Below, piece after piece: positions 13,635-27,241 of a DNA stretch of 64,000 nucleotides (its first letter is position 1; each line of letters starts with the position of its first letter). Made by a program: the position numbers and the translations under genes. The stretch is from Bugula neritina. Its lineage: Eukaryota > Bryozoa > Gymnolaemata > Cheilostomatida > Bugulidae. The DNA lies in contig OZ037768.1 in the NCBI GenBank assembly GCA_964035545.1, positions 11,302,741-11,366,740 on the forward strand, read 5' to 3'. Below the pieces are notes generated by a model that saw only the letters and a program-made list of their open reading frames with translations, did not search any database and had not been told where the DNA came from.

Positions 13635-13754
13635 AAGTCTACAGCACCTGGTATTCCCAGGCGGTCACCCATCCAAGTACTAACCAGGCTCGACGTTGCT
13701 TAGCTTCAGTGATCGGACGAGAACTGGCGTTTTCAACGTGATATGGCCGTAGAC
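13635..13754 (-). rRNA. 5S rRNA, copy 18
   Basis: Majority sequence with intact internal promoter and T-run terminator. Confidence 0.98.
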
Positions 13755-14423
13755 AACAGTGCACCCTTCGCAGCGATACTGGCTGAAGAATTAGCGGGGC
13801 GCGCTCGAGCGTGCAAGCACGTTGGTGATGCAGTGGCTGCAGTGCGCATTGCCTACTCACACTCTGCAGGTCACAACACCAGTCATGATATTATTATAGC
13901 TTAATGCACAGCAAAGGTTTAAAATAAGCAGGCCTGAGAGGGGGCAAGACGAGAGTCGCGACACCACGGCACACAACTGGAGAGTTGCGCAAAATCTCCG
14001 CGTCACATTCGTGTGACTTTCAGGATGTGTGCTGTAGCTTTGATTGAGATGAGTTTTGAAAGCATTTGCACATGTATATCAGGCAATTTAATTTTGGAAT
14101 TATTTCAACACTGCATTAGAGTTGATTAAATAAAATATTATTCTTGAGAAAGTCTTAAACAATTCTTTTTTGGAATTTGTGAAGCCATGCATCAGAAGAA
14201 ATTCAAAAAGAATTTCAAAAATAAAAATATGTAATAAAAAGCAAGAATGATATAATATAATATTATTTTTTGGAAAGGAATGTTGAATATTCCATTTGAG
14301 TTATTGTGTTGAAAAACATTTCACATCAGCAAGTTGGAAGAAATATTATTCAAGTAACTGATCATAATATTACTATTGCGTGTTGCTAATGTTTTTGTGT
14401 TTGAGGAGAGAAAAAAGAAAAAA

Positions 14424-14543
14424 AAGTCTACAGCACCTGGTATTCCCAGGCGGTCACCCATCCAAGTACTAACCAGGCTCGACGTTGCTTAGCTTCAGTG
14501 ATCGGACGAGAACTGGCGTTTTCAACGTGATATGGCCGTAGAC
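14424..14543 (-). rRNA. 5S rRNA, copy 19
   Basis: Majority sequence with intact internal promoter and T-run terminator. Confidence 0.98.
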
Positions 14544-15212
14544 AACAGTGCACCCTTCGCAGCGATACTGGCTGAAGAATTAGCGGGGCGCGCTCGAGCG
14601 TGCAAGCACGTTGGTGATGCAGTGGCTGCAGTGCGCATTGCCTACTCACACTCTGCAGGTCACAACACCAGTCATGATATTATTATAGCTTAATGCACAG
14701 CAAAGGTTTAAAATAAGCAGGCCTGAGAGGGGGCAAGACGAGAGTCGCGACACCACGGCACACAACTGGAGAGTTGCGCAAAATCTCCGCGTCACATTCG
14801 TGTGACTTTCAGGATGTGTGCTGTAGCTTTGATTGAGATGAGTTTTGAAAGCATTTGCACATGTATATCAGGCAATTTAATTTTGGAATTATTTCAACAC
14901 TGCATTAGAGTTGATTAAATAAAATATTATTCTTGAGAAAGTCTTAAACAATTCTTTTTTGGAATTTGTGAAGCCATGCATCAGAAGAAATTCAAAAAGA
15001 ATTTCAAAAATAAAAATATGTAATAAAAAACAAGAATGATATAATATAATATTATTTTTTGGAAAGGAATGTTGAATATTCCATTTGAGTTATTGTGTTG
15101 AAAAACATTTCACATCAGCAAGTTGGAAGAAATATTATTCAAGTAACTGATCATAATATTACTATTGCGTGTTGCTAATGTTTTTGTGTTTGAGGAGAGA
15201 AAAAAGAAAAAA

Positions 15213-15332
15213 AAGTCTACAGCACCTGGTATTCCCAGGCGGTCACCCATCCAAGTACTAACCAGGCTCGACGTTGCTTAGCTTCAGTGATCGGACGAGA
15301 ACTGGCGTTTTCAACGTGATATGGCCGTAGAC
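15213..15332 (-). rRNA. 5S rRNA, copy 20
   Basis: Majority sequence with intact internal promoter and T-run terminator. Confidence 0.98.
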
Positions 15333-16001
15333 AACAGTGCACCCTTCGCAGCGATACTGGCTGAAGAATTAGCGGGGCGCGCTCGAGCGTGCAAGCACGT
15401 TGGTGATGCAGTGGCTGCAGTGCGCATTGCCTACTCACACTCTGCAGGTCACAACACCAGTCATGATATTATTATAGCTTAATGCACAGCAAAGGTTTAA
15501 AATAAGCAGGCCTGAGAGGGGGCAAGACGAGAGTCGCGACATCACGGCACACAACTGGAGAGTTGCGCAAAATCTCCGCGTCACATTCGTGTGACTTTCA
15601 GGATGTGTGCTGTAGCATTGATTGAGATGAGTTTTGAAAGCATTTGCACATGTATATCAGGCAATTTAATTTTGGAATTATTTCAACACTGCATTAGAGT
15701 TGATTAAATAAAATATTATTCTTGAGAAAGTCTTAAACAATTCTTTTTTGGAATTTGTGAAGCCATGCATCAGAAGAAATTCAAAAAGAATTTCAAAAAT
15801 AAAAATATGTAATAAAAAGCAAGAATGATATAATATAATATTATTTTTTGGAAAGGAATGTTGAATATTCCATTTGAGTTAGTGTGTTGAAAAACATTTC
15901 ACATCAGCAAGTTGGAAGAAATATTATTCAAGTAACTGATCATAATATTACTATTGCGTGTTGCTAATGTTTTTGTGTTTGAGGAGAGAAAAAAGAAAAA
16001 A

Positions 16002-16121
16002 AAGTCTACAGCACCTGGTATTCCCAGGCGGTCACCCATCCAAGTACTAACCAGGCTCGACGTTGCTTAGCTTCAGTGATCGGACGAGAACTGGCGTTTT
16101 CAACGTGATATGGCCGTAGAC
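16002..16121 (-). rRNA. 5S rRNA, copy 21
   Basis: Majority gene sequence. The spacer to its right switches to edge-type markers, including a GCAGA form of the first spacer hairpin. Confidence 0.98.
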
Positions 16122-16790
16122 AACAGTGCACCCTTCGCAGCGATACTGGCTGAAGAATTAGCGGGGCGCGCTCGAGCGTGCAAGCACGTTGGTGATGCAG
16201 TGGCTGCAGTGCGCATTGCCTACTCACACTCTGCAGGTCACAACACCAGTCATGATATTATTATAGCTTAATGCACAGCAAAGGTTTAAAATAAGCAGGC
16301 CTGAGAGGGGGCAAGACGAGAGTCGCGACACCACGGCACACAACTGCAGAGTTGCGCGAAATCTCCGCGTCACATTCGTGTGACTTTCAGGATGTGTGCT
16401 GTAGCATTAATTGAGATGAGTTTTGAAAGCATTTGCACATGTATATCAGGCAATTTAATTTTGGAATTATTTCAACACTGCATTAGAGTTGATTAAATAA
16501 AATATTATTCTTGAGAAAGTCTTAAACAATTCTTTTTTGGAATTTGTGAAGCCATGCATCAGAAGAAATTCAAAAAGAATTTCAAAAATAAAATTATGTA
16601 ATAAAAAGCAAGAATGATATAATATAGTATTATTTTTTGGAAAGGAATGTTGAATATTCCATTTGAGTTAGTGTGTTGAAAAACATTTCACATCAGCAAG
16701 TTGGAAGAAATATTATTCAAGTAACTGATCATAATATTACTATTGCGTGTTGCCAATGTTTTTGTGTTTGAGGAGAGAAAAAAGAAAAAA

Positions 16791-16910
16791 AAGTCTACAG
16801 CACCTGGTATTCCCAGGCGGTCACTCATCCAAGTACTAACCAGGCTCGACGTTGCTTAGCTTCAGTGATCGGACGAGAACTGGCGTTTTCAACGTGATAT
16901 GGCCGTAGAC
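16791..16910 (-). rRNA. 5S rRNA, copy 22 (G86A in box C)
   Basis: G to A at RNA nt 86, inside box C, shared with copy 33. May weaken TFIIIA binding. Confidence 0.94.
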
Positions 16911-17579
16911 AACAGTGCACCCTTCGCAGCGATACTGGCTGAAGAATTAGCGAGGCGCGCTCGAGCGTGCAAGCACGTTGGTGATGCAGTGGCTGCAGTG
17001 CGCATTGCCTACTCACGCTCTGCAGGTCACAACAGCAGTCATGATATTATTATAGCTTAATGCACAGCAAAGGTTTAAAATAAGCAGGCCTGAGAGGGGT
17101 GCAAGACGAGAGTCGCGACACCACGGCACACAACTGGAGAGTTGCGCGAAATCTCCGCGTCACATTCGTGTGACTTTCAGGATGTGTGCTGTAGCATTGA
17201 TTGAGATGAGTTTTGAAAGCATTTGCACATGTATATCAGGCAATTTAATTTTGGAATTATTTCAACACTGCATTAGAGTTGATTAAATAAAATATTATTC
17301 TTGAGAAAGTCTTAAACAATTCTTTTTTGGAATTTGTGAAGCCATGCATCAGAAGAAATTCAAAAAAAATTTCAAAAATAAAAATATGTAATAAAAACAA
17401 GAATGATATAATGAAGTATTATTTTTTGGAAAGGAATGTTGAATATTCCATTTGAGTTAGTGTGTTGAAAAACATTTCACATCAGCAAGTTGGAAGAAAT
17501 ATTATTCAAGTAACTGATCATAATATTACTATTGCGTGTTGCCAATGTTTTTGTGTTTGAGGACAGAAAAAAGAAAAAA

Positions 17580-17699
17580 AAGTCTACAGCACCTGGTATT
17601 CCCAGGCGGTCACCCATCCAAGTACTAACCAGGCTTGACGTTGCTTAGCTTCAGTGATCGGACGAGAACTGGCGTTTTCAACGTGATATGGCCGTAGAC
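17580..17699 (-). rRNA. 5S rRNA, copy 23 (G64A variant)
   Basis: G to A at RNA nt 64, at the 3' end of box A. This is the commonest edge variant, shared with copies 34, 36, 39, 40, 42, 43, 44 and 47. Confidence 0.96.
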
Positions 17700-18368
17700 A
17701 ACAGTGCACCCTTCGCAGCGATACTGGCTGAAGAATTAGCGGGGCGCGCTCGAGCGTGCAAGCACGTTGGTGATGCAGTGGCTGCAGTGCGCATTGCCTA
17801 CTCACACTCTGCAGGTCACAACACCAGTCATGATATTATTATAGCTTAATGCACAGCAATGGTTTAAAATAAGCAGGTCTGAGAGGGGTGCAAGACGAGA
17901 GTCGCGACACCACCGCACACAACTGGAGAGTTGCGCGAAATCTCCGCGTCACATTCGTGTGACTTTCAGGTTGTGTGCTGTAGCATTAATTGAGATGAGT
18001 TTTGAAAGCATTTGCACATGTATATCAGGCAATTTAATTTTGGAATTATTTCAACACTGCATTAGAGTTGATTAAATAAAATATTATTCTTGAGAAAGTC
18101 TTAAACAATTCTTTTTTGGAATTTGTGAAGCCATGCATCAGAAGAAATTCAAAAAAAATTTCAAAAATAAAAATGTGTAATAAAAACAAGAATGATATAA
18201 TATAGTATTATTTTTTGGAAAGGAATGTTGAATATTCCATTTGAGTTAGTGTGTTGAAAAACATTTCACATCAGCGAGTTGGAAGAATTATTATTCAAGT
18301 AACTGATCATAATATTACTATTGCGTGTTGCTAATGTTTTTGTGTTTGAGGAGAGAAAAAAGAAAAAA

Positions 18369-18488
18369 AAGTCTACAGCACCTGGTATTCCCAGGCGGTC
18401 ACCCATCCAAGTACTAACCAGGCTCGACGTTGCTTAGCTTCAGTGATCGGACGAGAACTGGCGTTTTCAACGTGATATGGCCGTAGAC
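18369..18488 (-). rRNA. 5S rRNA, copy 24
   Basis: Majority sequence. Part of a three-unit block repeated 2367 bp to the right. Confidence 0.98.
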
Positions 18489-19157
18489 AACAGTGCACCC
18501 TTCGCAGCGATACTGGCTGAAGAATTAGCGGGGCGCGCTCGAGCGTGCAAGCACGTTGGTGATGCAGTGGCTGCAGTGCGCATTGCCTACTCACACTCTG
18601 CAGGTCACAACACCAGTCATGATATTATTATAGCTTAATGCACAGCAAAGGTTTAAAATAAGCAGGCCTGAGAGGGGGCAAGACGAGAGTCGCGACACCA
18701 CGGCACACAACTGGAGAGTTGCGCAAAATCTCCGCGTCACATTCGTGTGACTTTCAGGATGTGTGCTGTAGCATTGATTGAGATGAGTTTTGAAAGCATT
18801 TGCACATGTATATCAGGCAATTTAATTTTGGAATTATTTCAACACTGCATTAGAGTTGATTAAATAAAATATTATTCTTGAGAAAGTCTTAAACAATTCT
18901 TTTTTGGAATTTGTGAAGCCATGCATCAGAAGAAATTCAAAAAGAATTTCAAAAATAAAAATATGTAATAAAAAGCAAGAATGATATAATATAATATTAT
19001 TTTTTGGAAAGGAATGTTGAATATTCCATTTGAGTTATTGTGTTGAAAAACATTTCACATCAGCAAGTTGGAAGAAATATTATTCAAGTAACTGATCATA
19101 ATATTACTATTGCGTGTTGCTAATGTTTTTGTGTTTGAGGAGAGAAAAAAGAAAAAA

Positions 19158-19277
19158 AAGTCTACAGCACCTGGTATTCCCAGGCGGTCACCCATCCAAG
19201 TACTAACCAGGCTCGACGTTGCTTAGCTTCAGTGATCGGACGAGAACTGGCGTTTTCAACGTGATATGGCCGTAGAC
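19158..19277 (-). rRNA. 5S rRNA, copy 25
   Basis: Majority sequence. Counterpart of copy 28 in the three-unit duplication. Confidence 0.98.
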
Positions 19278-19946
19278 AACAGTGCACCCTTCGCAGCGAT
19301 ACTGGCTGAAGAATTAGCGGGGCGCGCTCGAGCGTGCAAGCACGTTGGTGATGCAGTGGCTGCAGTGCGCATTGCCTACTCACACTCTGCAGGTCACAAC
19401 ACCAGTCATGATATTATTATAGCTTAATGCACAGCAAAGGTTTAAAATAAGCAGGCCTGAGAGGGGGCAAGACGAGAGTCGCGACACCACGGCACACAAC
19501 TGGAGAGTTGCGCAAAATCTCCGCGTCACATTCGTGTGACTTTCAGGATGTGTGCTGTAGCATTGATTGAGATGAGTTTTGAAAGCATTTGCACATGTAT
19601 ATCAGGCAATTTAATTTTGGAATTATTTCAACACTGCATTAGAGTTGATTAAATAAAATATTATTCTTGAGAAAGTCTTAAACAATTCTTTTTTGGAATT
19701 TGTGAAGCCATGCATCAGAAGAAATTCAAAAAGATTTTCAAAAATAAAAATATGTAATAAAAAGCAAGAATGATATAATATAATATAATTTTTTGGAAAG
19801 GAATGTTGAATATTCCATTTGAGTTAGTGTGTTGAAAAACATTTCACATCAGCAAGTTGGAAGAAATATTATTCGAGTAACTGATCATAATATTACTATT
19901 GCGTGTTGCTAATGTTTTTGTGTTTGAGGAGAGAAAAAAGAAAAAA

Positions 19947-20066
19947 AAGTCTACAGCACCTGGTATTCCCAGGCGGTCACCCATCCAAGTACTAACCAGG
20001 CTCGACGTTGCTTAGCTTCAGTGATCGGACGAGAACTGGCGTTTTCAACGTGATATGGCCGTAGAC
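19947..20066 (-). rRNA. 5S rRNA, copy 26
   Basis: Majority sequence. It lies at the junction of the two three-unit blocks. Confidence 0.98.
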
Positions 20067-20735
20067 AACAGTGCACCCTTCGCAGCGATACTGGCTGAAG
20101 AATTAGCGGGGCGCGCTCGAGCGTGCAAGCACGTTGGTGATGCAGTGGCTGCAGTGCGCATTGCCTACTCACACTCTGCAGGTCACAACACCAGTCATGA
20201 TATTATTATAGCTTAATGCACAGCAATGGTTTAAAATAAGCAGGTCTGAGAGGGGTGCAAGACGAGAGTCGCGACACCACCGCACACAACTGGAGAGTTG
20301 CGCGAAATCTCCGCGTCACATTCGTGTGACTTTCAGGTTGTGTGCTGTAGCATTAATTGAGATGAGTTTTGAAAGCATTTGCACATGTATATCAGGCAAT
20401 TTAATTTTGGAATTATTTCAACACTGCATTAGAGTTGATTAAATAAAATATTATTCTTGAGAAAGTCTTAAACAATTCTTTTTTGGAATTTGTGAAGCCA
20501 TGCATCAGAAGAAATTCAAAAAAAATTTCAAAAATAAAAATGTGTAATAAAAACAAGAATGATATAATATAGTATTATTTTTTGGAAAGGAATGTTGAAT
20601 ATTCCATTTGAGTTAGTGTGTTGAAAAACATTTCACATCAGCGAGTTGGAAGAATTATTATTCAAGTAACTGATCATAATATTACTATTGCGTGTTGCTA
20701 ATGTTTTTGTGTTTGAGGAGAGAAAAAAGAAAAAA

Positions 20736-20855
20736 AAGTCTACAGCACCTGGTATTCCCAGGCGGTCACCCATCCAAGTACTAACCAGGCTCGACGTTGC
20801 TTAGCTTCAGTGATCGGACGAGAACTGGCGTTTTCAACGTGATATGGCCGTAGAC
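20736..20855 (-). rRNA. 5S rRNA, copy 27
   Basis: Majority sequence. Counterpart of copy 24. Confidence 0.98.
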
Positions 20856-21524
20856 AACAGTGCACCCTTCGCAGCGATACTGGCTGAAGAATTAGCGGGG
20901 CGCGCTCGAGCGTGCAAGCACGTTGGTGATGCAGTGGCTGCAGTGCGCATTGCCTACTCACACTCTGCAGGTCACAACACCAGTCATGATATTATTATAG
21001 CTTAATGCACAGCAAAGGTTTAAAATAAGCAGGCCTGAGAGGGGGCAAGACGAGAGTCGCGACACCACGGCACACAACTGGAGAGTTGCGCAAAATCTCC
21101 GCGTCACATTCGTGTGACTTTCAGGATGTGTGCTGTAGCATTGATTGAGATGAGTTTTGAAAGCATTTGCACATGTATATCAGGCAATTTAATTTTGGAA
21201 TTATTTCAACACTGCATTAGAGTTGATTAAATAAAATATTATTCTTGAGAAAGTCTTAAACAATTCTTTTTTGGAATTTGTGAAGCCATGCATCAGAAGA
21301 AATTCAAAAAGAATTTCAAAAATAAAAATATGTAATAAAAAGCAAGAATGATATAATATAATATTATTTTTTGGAAAGGAATGTTGAATATTCCATTTGA
21401 GTTATTGTGTTGAAAAACATTTCACATCAGCAAGTTGGAAGAAATATTATTCAAGTAACTGATCATAATATTACTATTGCGTGTTGCTAATGTTTTTGTG
21501 TTTGAGGAGAGAAAAAAGAAAAAA

Positions 21525-21644
21525 AAGTCTACAGCACCTGGTATTCCCAGGCGGTCACCCATCCAAGTACTAACCAGGCTCGACGTTGCTTAGCTTCAGT
21601 GATCGGACGAGAACTGGCGTTTTCAACGTGATATGGCCGTAGAC
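21525..21644 (-). rRNA. 5S rRNA, copy 28
   Basis: Majority sequence. Counterpart of copy 25. Confidence 0.98.
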
Positions 21645-22313
21645 AACAGTGCACCCTTCGCAGCGATACTGGCTGAAGAATTAGCGGGGCGCGCTCGAGC
21701 GTGCAAGCACGTTGGTGATGCAGTGGCTGCAGTGCGCATTGCCTACTCACACTCTGCAGGTCACAACACCAGTCATGATATTATTATAGCTTAATGCACA
21801 GCAAAGGTTTAAAATAAGCAGGCCTGAGAGGGGGCAAGACGAGAGTCGCGACACCACGGCACACAACTGGAGAGTTGCGCAAAATCTCCGCGTCACATTC
21901 GTGTGACTTTCAGGATGTGTGCTGTAGCATTGATTGAGATGAGTTTTGAAAGCATTTGCACATGTATATCAGGCAATTTAATTTTGGAATTATTTCAACA
22001 CTGCATTAGAGTTGATTAAATAAAATATTATTCTTGAGAAAGTCTTAAACAATTCTTTTTTGGAATTTGTGAAGCCATGCATCAGAAGAAATTCAAAAAG
22101 ATTTTCAAAAATAAAAATATGTAATAAAAAGCAAGAATGATATAATATAATATAATTTTTTGGAAAGGAATGTTGAATATTCCATTTGAGTTAGTGTGTT
22201 GAAAAACATTTCACATCAGCAAGTTGGAAGAAATATTATTCGAGTAACTGATCATAATATTACTATTGCGTGTTGCTAATGTTTTTGTGTTTGAGGAGAG
22301 AAAAAAGAAAAAA

Positions 22314-22433
22314 AAGTCTACAGCACCTGGTATTCCCAGGCGGTCACCCATCCAAGTACTAACCAGGCTCGACGTTGCTTAGCTTCAGTGATCGGACGAG
22401 AACTGGCGTTTTCAACGTGATATGGCCGTAGAC
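22314..22433 (-). rRNA. 5S rRNA, copy 29
   Basis: Majority sequence with intact internal promoter and T-run terminator. Confidence 0.98.
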
Positions 22434-23102
22434 AACAGTGCACCCTTCGCAGCGATACTGGCTGAAGAATTAGCGGGGCGCGCTCGAGCGTGCAAGCACG
22501 TTGGTGATGCAGTGGCTGCAGTGCGCATTGCCTACTCACACTCTGCAGGTCACAACACCAGTCATGATATTATTATAGCTTAATGCACAGCAAAGGTTTA
22601 AAATAAGCAGGCCTGAGAGGGGGCAAGACGAGAGTCGCGACACCACGGCACACAACTGGAGAGTTGCGCAAAATCTCCGCGTCACATTCGTGTGACTTTC
22701 AGGATGTGTGCTGTAGCATTGATTGAGATGAGTTTTGAAAGCATTTGCACATGTATATCAGGCAATTTAATTTTGGAATTATTTCAACACTGCATTAGAG
22801 TTGATTAAATAAAATATTATTCTTGAGAAAGTCTTAAACAATTCTTTTTTGGAATTTGTGAAGCCATGCATCAGAAGAAATTCAAAAAGAATTTCAAAAA
22901 GCAAAATATGTAATAAAAAGCAAGAATGATATAATATAATATTATTTTTTGGAAAGGAATGTTGAATATTCCATTTGAGTTATTGTGTTGAAAAACATTT
23001 CACATCAGCAAGTTGGAAGAAATATTGTTCAAGTAACTGATCATAATATTACTATTGCGTGTTGCTAATGTTTTTGTGTTTGAGGAGAGAAAAAAGAAAA
23101 AA

Positions 23103-23222
23103 AAGTCTACAGCACCTGGTATTCCCAGGCGGTCACCCATCCAAGTACTAACCAGGCTCGACGTTGCTTAGCTTCAGTGATCGGACGAGAACTGGCGTTT
23201 TCAACGTGATATGGCCGTAGAC
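23103..23222 (-). rRNA. 5S rRNA, copy 30
   Basis: Majority sequence. The spacer hairpin to its right has a pairing-compatible C to T change. Confidence 0.98.
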
Positions 23223-23891
23223 AACAGTGCACCCTTCGCAGCGATACTGGCTGAAGAATTAGCGGGGCGCGCTCGAGCGTGCAAGCACGTTGGTGATGCA
23301 GTGGCTGCAGTGCGCATTGCCTACTCACACTCTGCAGGTCACAACACCAGTCATGATATTATTATAGCTTAATGCACAGCAAAGGTTTAAAATAAGCAGG
23401 CCTGAGAGGGGGCAAGACGAGAGTCGCGACACCACGGCACACAACTGGAGAGTTGCGCAAAATCTCCGCGTCACATTCGTGTGATTTTCAGGATGTGTGC
23501 TGTAGCATTGATTGAGATGAGTTTTGAAAGCATTTGCACATGTATATCAGGCAATTTAATTTTGGAATTATTTCAACACTGCATTAGAGTTGATTAAATA
23601 AAATATTATTCTTGAGAATGTCTTAAACAATTCTTTTTTGGAATTTGTGAAGCCATGCATCGGAAGAAATTCAAAAAGAAGTTCAAAAATACAAACATGT
23701 AATAAAAAGCAAGAATGATATAATATAATATTATTTTTTGGAAAGGAATGTTAAATATTCCATTTGAGTTAGTGTGTTGAAAAACATTTCACATCAGCAA
23801 GTTGGAAGAAATATTAATCAAGTAACTGATCATAATATTACTATTGCGTGTTGCCAATGTTTTTGTGTTTGAGGAGAGAAAAAAGAAAAAA

Positions 23892-24011
23892 AAGTCTACA
23901 GCACCTGGTATTCCCAGGCGGTCACCCATCCAAGTACTAACCAGGCTCGACGTTGCTTAGCTTCAGTGATCGGACGAGAACTGGCGTTTTCAACGTGATA
24001 TGGCCGTAGAC
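23892..24011 (-). rRNA. 5S rRNA, copy 31
   Basis: Majority sequence. Edge-type spacer sequence becomes usual from here on. Confidence 0.98.
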
Positions 24012-24679
24012 AACAGTGCACCCTTCGCAGCGATACTGGCTGAAGAATTAGCGGGGCGCGCTCGAGCGTGCAAGCACGTTGGTGATGCAGTGGCTGCAGT
24101 GCGCATTGCCTACTCACGCTCTGCAGGTCACAACACCAGTCATGATATTATTATAGCTTAATGCACAGCAAAGGTTTAAAATAAGCAGGCCTGAGAGGGG
24201 GCAAGACGAGAGTCGCGACACCACGGCACACAACTGGAGAGTTGCGCGAAATCTCCGCGTCACATTCGTGTGACTTTCAGGATGTGTGCTGTAGCTTTAA
24301 TTGAGATGAGTTTTGAAAGCATTTGCACATGTATATCAGGCAATTTAATTTTGGAATTATTTCAACACTGCATTAGAGTTGATTAAATAAAATATTATTC
24401 TTGAGAAAGTCTTAAACAATTCTTTTTTGGAATTTGTGAAGCCATGCATCAGAAGAAATTCAAAAAGAATTTCAAAAATAAAAATATGTAATAAAAACAA
24501 GAATGATATAATATAGTATTATTTTTTGGAAAGGAATGTTGAATATTCCATTTGAGTTAGTGTGTTGAAAAACATTTCACATCAGCAAGTTGGAAGAAAT
24601 ATTATTCAAGTAACTGATCATAATATTACTATTGCGTGTTGCCAATGTTTTTGTGTTTGAGGAGAGAAAAAAGAAAAAA

Positions 24680-24799
24680 AAGTCTACAGCACCTGGTATT
24701 CCCAGGCGGTCACCCATCCAAGTACTAACCAGGCTCGACGTTGCTTAGCTTCAGTGATCGGACGAGAACTGGCGTTTTCAACGTGATATGGCCGTAGAC
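24680..24799 (-). rRNA. 5S rRNA, copy 32
   Basis: Majority gene sequence in the aberrant 985 bp unit. Upstream of the gene one base differs (CGATCG for CGAGCG). Confidence 0.97.
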
Positions 24800-25664
24800 A
24801 ACAGTGCACCCTTCGCAGCGATACTGGCTGAAGAATTAGCGGGGCGCGCTCGATCGTGCAAGCACGTTGGTGATGCAGTGGCTGCAGTGCGCATTGCCTA
24901 CTCACACTCTGCAGGTCACAACACCAGTCATGATATTATTATAGCTTAATGCACAGCAAAGGTTTAAAATAAGCAGGCCTGAGAGGGGTGCAAGACGAGA
25001 GTCGCGACACCACGGCACACAACTGGAGAGTTAGCGAGGCGCGCTCGAGCGTGCAAGCACGTTGGTGATGCAGTGGCTGCAGTGCGCATTGCCTACTCAC
25101 ACTCTGCAGGTCACAACACCAGTCATGATATTATTATAGCTTAATGCACAGCAAAGGTTTAAAATAAGCAGGCCTGAGAGGGGTGCAAGACGAGAGTCGC
25201 GACACCACGGCACACAACTGCAGAGTTGCGCGAAATCTCCGCGTCACATTCGTGTGACTTTCAGGATGTGTGCTGTAGCATTAATTGAGATGAGTTTTGA
25301 AAGCATTTGCACATGTATATCAGGCAATTTAATTTTGGAATTATTTCAACACTGCATTAGAGTTGATTAAATAAAATATTATTCTTGAGAAAGTCTTAAA
25401 CAATTCTTTTTTGGAATTTGTGAAGCCATGCATCAGAAGAAATTCAAAAAGAATTTCAAAAATAAAATTATGTAATAAAAAGCAAGAATGATATAATATA
25501 GTATTATTTTTTGGAAAGGAATGTTGAATATTCCATTTGAGTTAGTGTGTTGAAAAACATTTCACATCAGCAAGTTGGAAGAAATATTATTCAAGTAACT
25601 GATCATAATATTACTATTGCGTGTTGCCAATGTTTTTGTGTTTGAGGAGAGAAAAAAGAAAAAA
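24680..25664 (-). repeat. Aberrant 985 bp 5S repeat unit with 197 bp internal duplication
   Basis: At about 25032 the spacer jumps from ACTGGAGAGTT back to AGCGAGGCGCGCTCGAGC, so the GC-rich gene-proximal spacer occurs twice. The second copy has GAGGCGC where the first has GGGGCGC, and the following sequence carries markers also seen right of copy 21. The unit is therefore a chimera of two unit types and not a simple slip. The short match GTTAGC/ATTAGC at the joint suggests microhomology. Confidence 0.85.
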
Positions 25665-25784
25665 AAGTCTACAGCACCTGGTATTCCCAGGCGGTCACTC
25701 ATCCAAGTACTAACCAGGCTCGACGTTGCTTAGCTTCAGTGATCGGACGAGAACTGGCGTTTTCAACGTGATATGGCCGTAGAC
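25665..25784 (-). rRNA. 5S rRNA, copy 33 (G86A in box C)
   Basis: Same box C substitution and spacer markers as copy 22, 8874 bp away, so the two share an origin. Confidence 0.94.
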
Positions 25785-26452
25785 AACAGTGCACCCTTCG
25801 CAGCGATACTGGCTGAAGAATTAGCGAGGCGCGCTCGAGCGTGCAAGCACGTTGGTGATGCAGTGGCTGCAGTGCGCATTGCCTACTCACGCTCTGCAGG
25901 TCACAACAGCAGTCATGATATTATTATAGCTTAATGCACAGCAAAGGTTTAAAATAAGCAGGCCTGAGAGGGGGCAAGACGAGAGTCGCGACACCACGGC
26001 ACACAACTGGAGAGTTGCGCGAAATCTCCGCGTCACATTCGTGTGACTTTCAGGATGTGTGCTGTAGCATTGATTGAGATGAGTTTTGAAAGCATTTGCA
26101 CATGTATATCAGGCAATTTAATTTTGGAATTATTTCAACACTGCATTAGAGTTGATTAAATAAAATATTATTCTTGAGAAAGTCTTAAACAATTCTTTTT
26201 TGGAATTTGTGAAGCCATGCATCAGAAGAAATTCAAAAAAAATTTCAAAAATAAAAATATGTAATAAAAACAAGAATGATATAATGAAGTATTATTTTTT
26301 GGAAAGGAATGTTGAATATTCCATTTGAGTTAGTGTGTTGAAAAACATTTCACATCAGCAAGTTGGAAGAAATATTATTCAAGTAACTGATCATAATATT
26401 ACTATTGCGTGTTGCCAATGTTTTTGTGTTTGAGGACAGAAAAAAGAAAAAA

Positions 26453-26572
26453 AAGTCTACAGCACCTGGTATTCCCAGGCGGTCACCCATCCAAGTACTA
26501 ACCAGGCTTGACGTTGCTTAGCTTCAGTGATCGGACGAGAACTGGCGTTTTCAACGTGATATGGCCGTAGAC
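26453..26572 (-). rRNA. 5S rRNA, copy 34 (G64A variant)
   Basis: G to A at nt 64. Spacer markers (GAAGTATT, GAGGACAG) match copies 23 and 43. Confidence 0.96.
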
Positions 26573-27241
26573 AACAGTGCACCCTTCGCAGCGATACTGG
26601 CTGAAGAATTAGCGGGGCGCGCTCGAGCGTGCAAGCACGTTGGTGATGCAGTGGCTGCAGTGCGCATTGCCTACTCACACTCTGCAGGTCACAACACCAG
26701 TCATGATATTATTATAGCTTAATGCACAGCAATGGTTTAAAATAAGCAGGTCTGAGAGGGGTGCAAGACGAGAGTCGCGACACCACCGCACACAACTGGA
26801 GAGTTGCGCGAAATCTCCGCGTCACATTCGTGTGACTTTCAGGTTGTGTGCTGTAGCATTAATTGAGATGAGTTTTGAAAGCATTTGCACATGTATATCA
26901 GGCAATTTAATTTTGGAATTATTTCAACACTGCATTAGAGTTGATTAAATAAAATATTATTCTTGAGAAAGTCTTAAACAATTCTTTTTTGGAATTTGTG
27001 AAGCCATGCATCAGAAGAAATTCAAAAAAAATTTCAAAAATAAAAATGTGTAATAAAAACAAGAATGATATAATATAGTATTATTTTTTGGAAAGGAATG
27101 TTGAATATTCCATTTGAGTTAGTGTGTTGAAAAACATTTCACATCAGCGAGTTGGAAGAATTATTATTCAAGTAACTGATCATAATATTACTATTGCGTG
27201 TTGCTAATGTTTTTGTGTTTGAGGACAGAAAAAAGAAAAAA

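Larger units (their letters stand above)
17820..22540. repeat. Higher-order duplication of three 5S units (2367 bp period)
   Basis: The spacer right of copy 23 through copy 26 recurs right of copy 26 through copy 29. Shared markers include CAATGGTTT, CACCGCACAC, AAATGTGTAAT and an AAGATTTTCAAAAAT form, each at a 2367 bp offset. The pattern fits unequal exchange in steps of three units. Boundaries are approximate. Confidence 0.8.
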
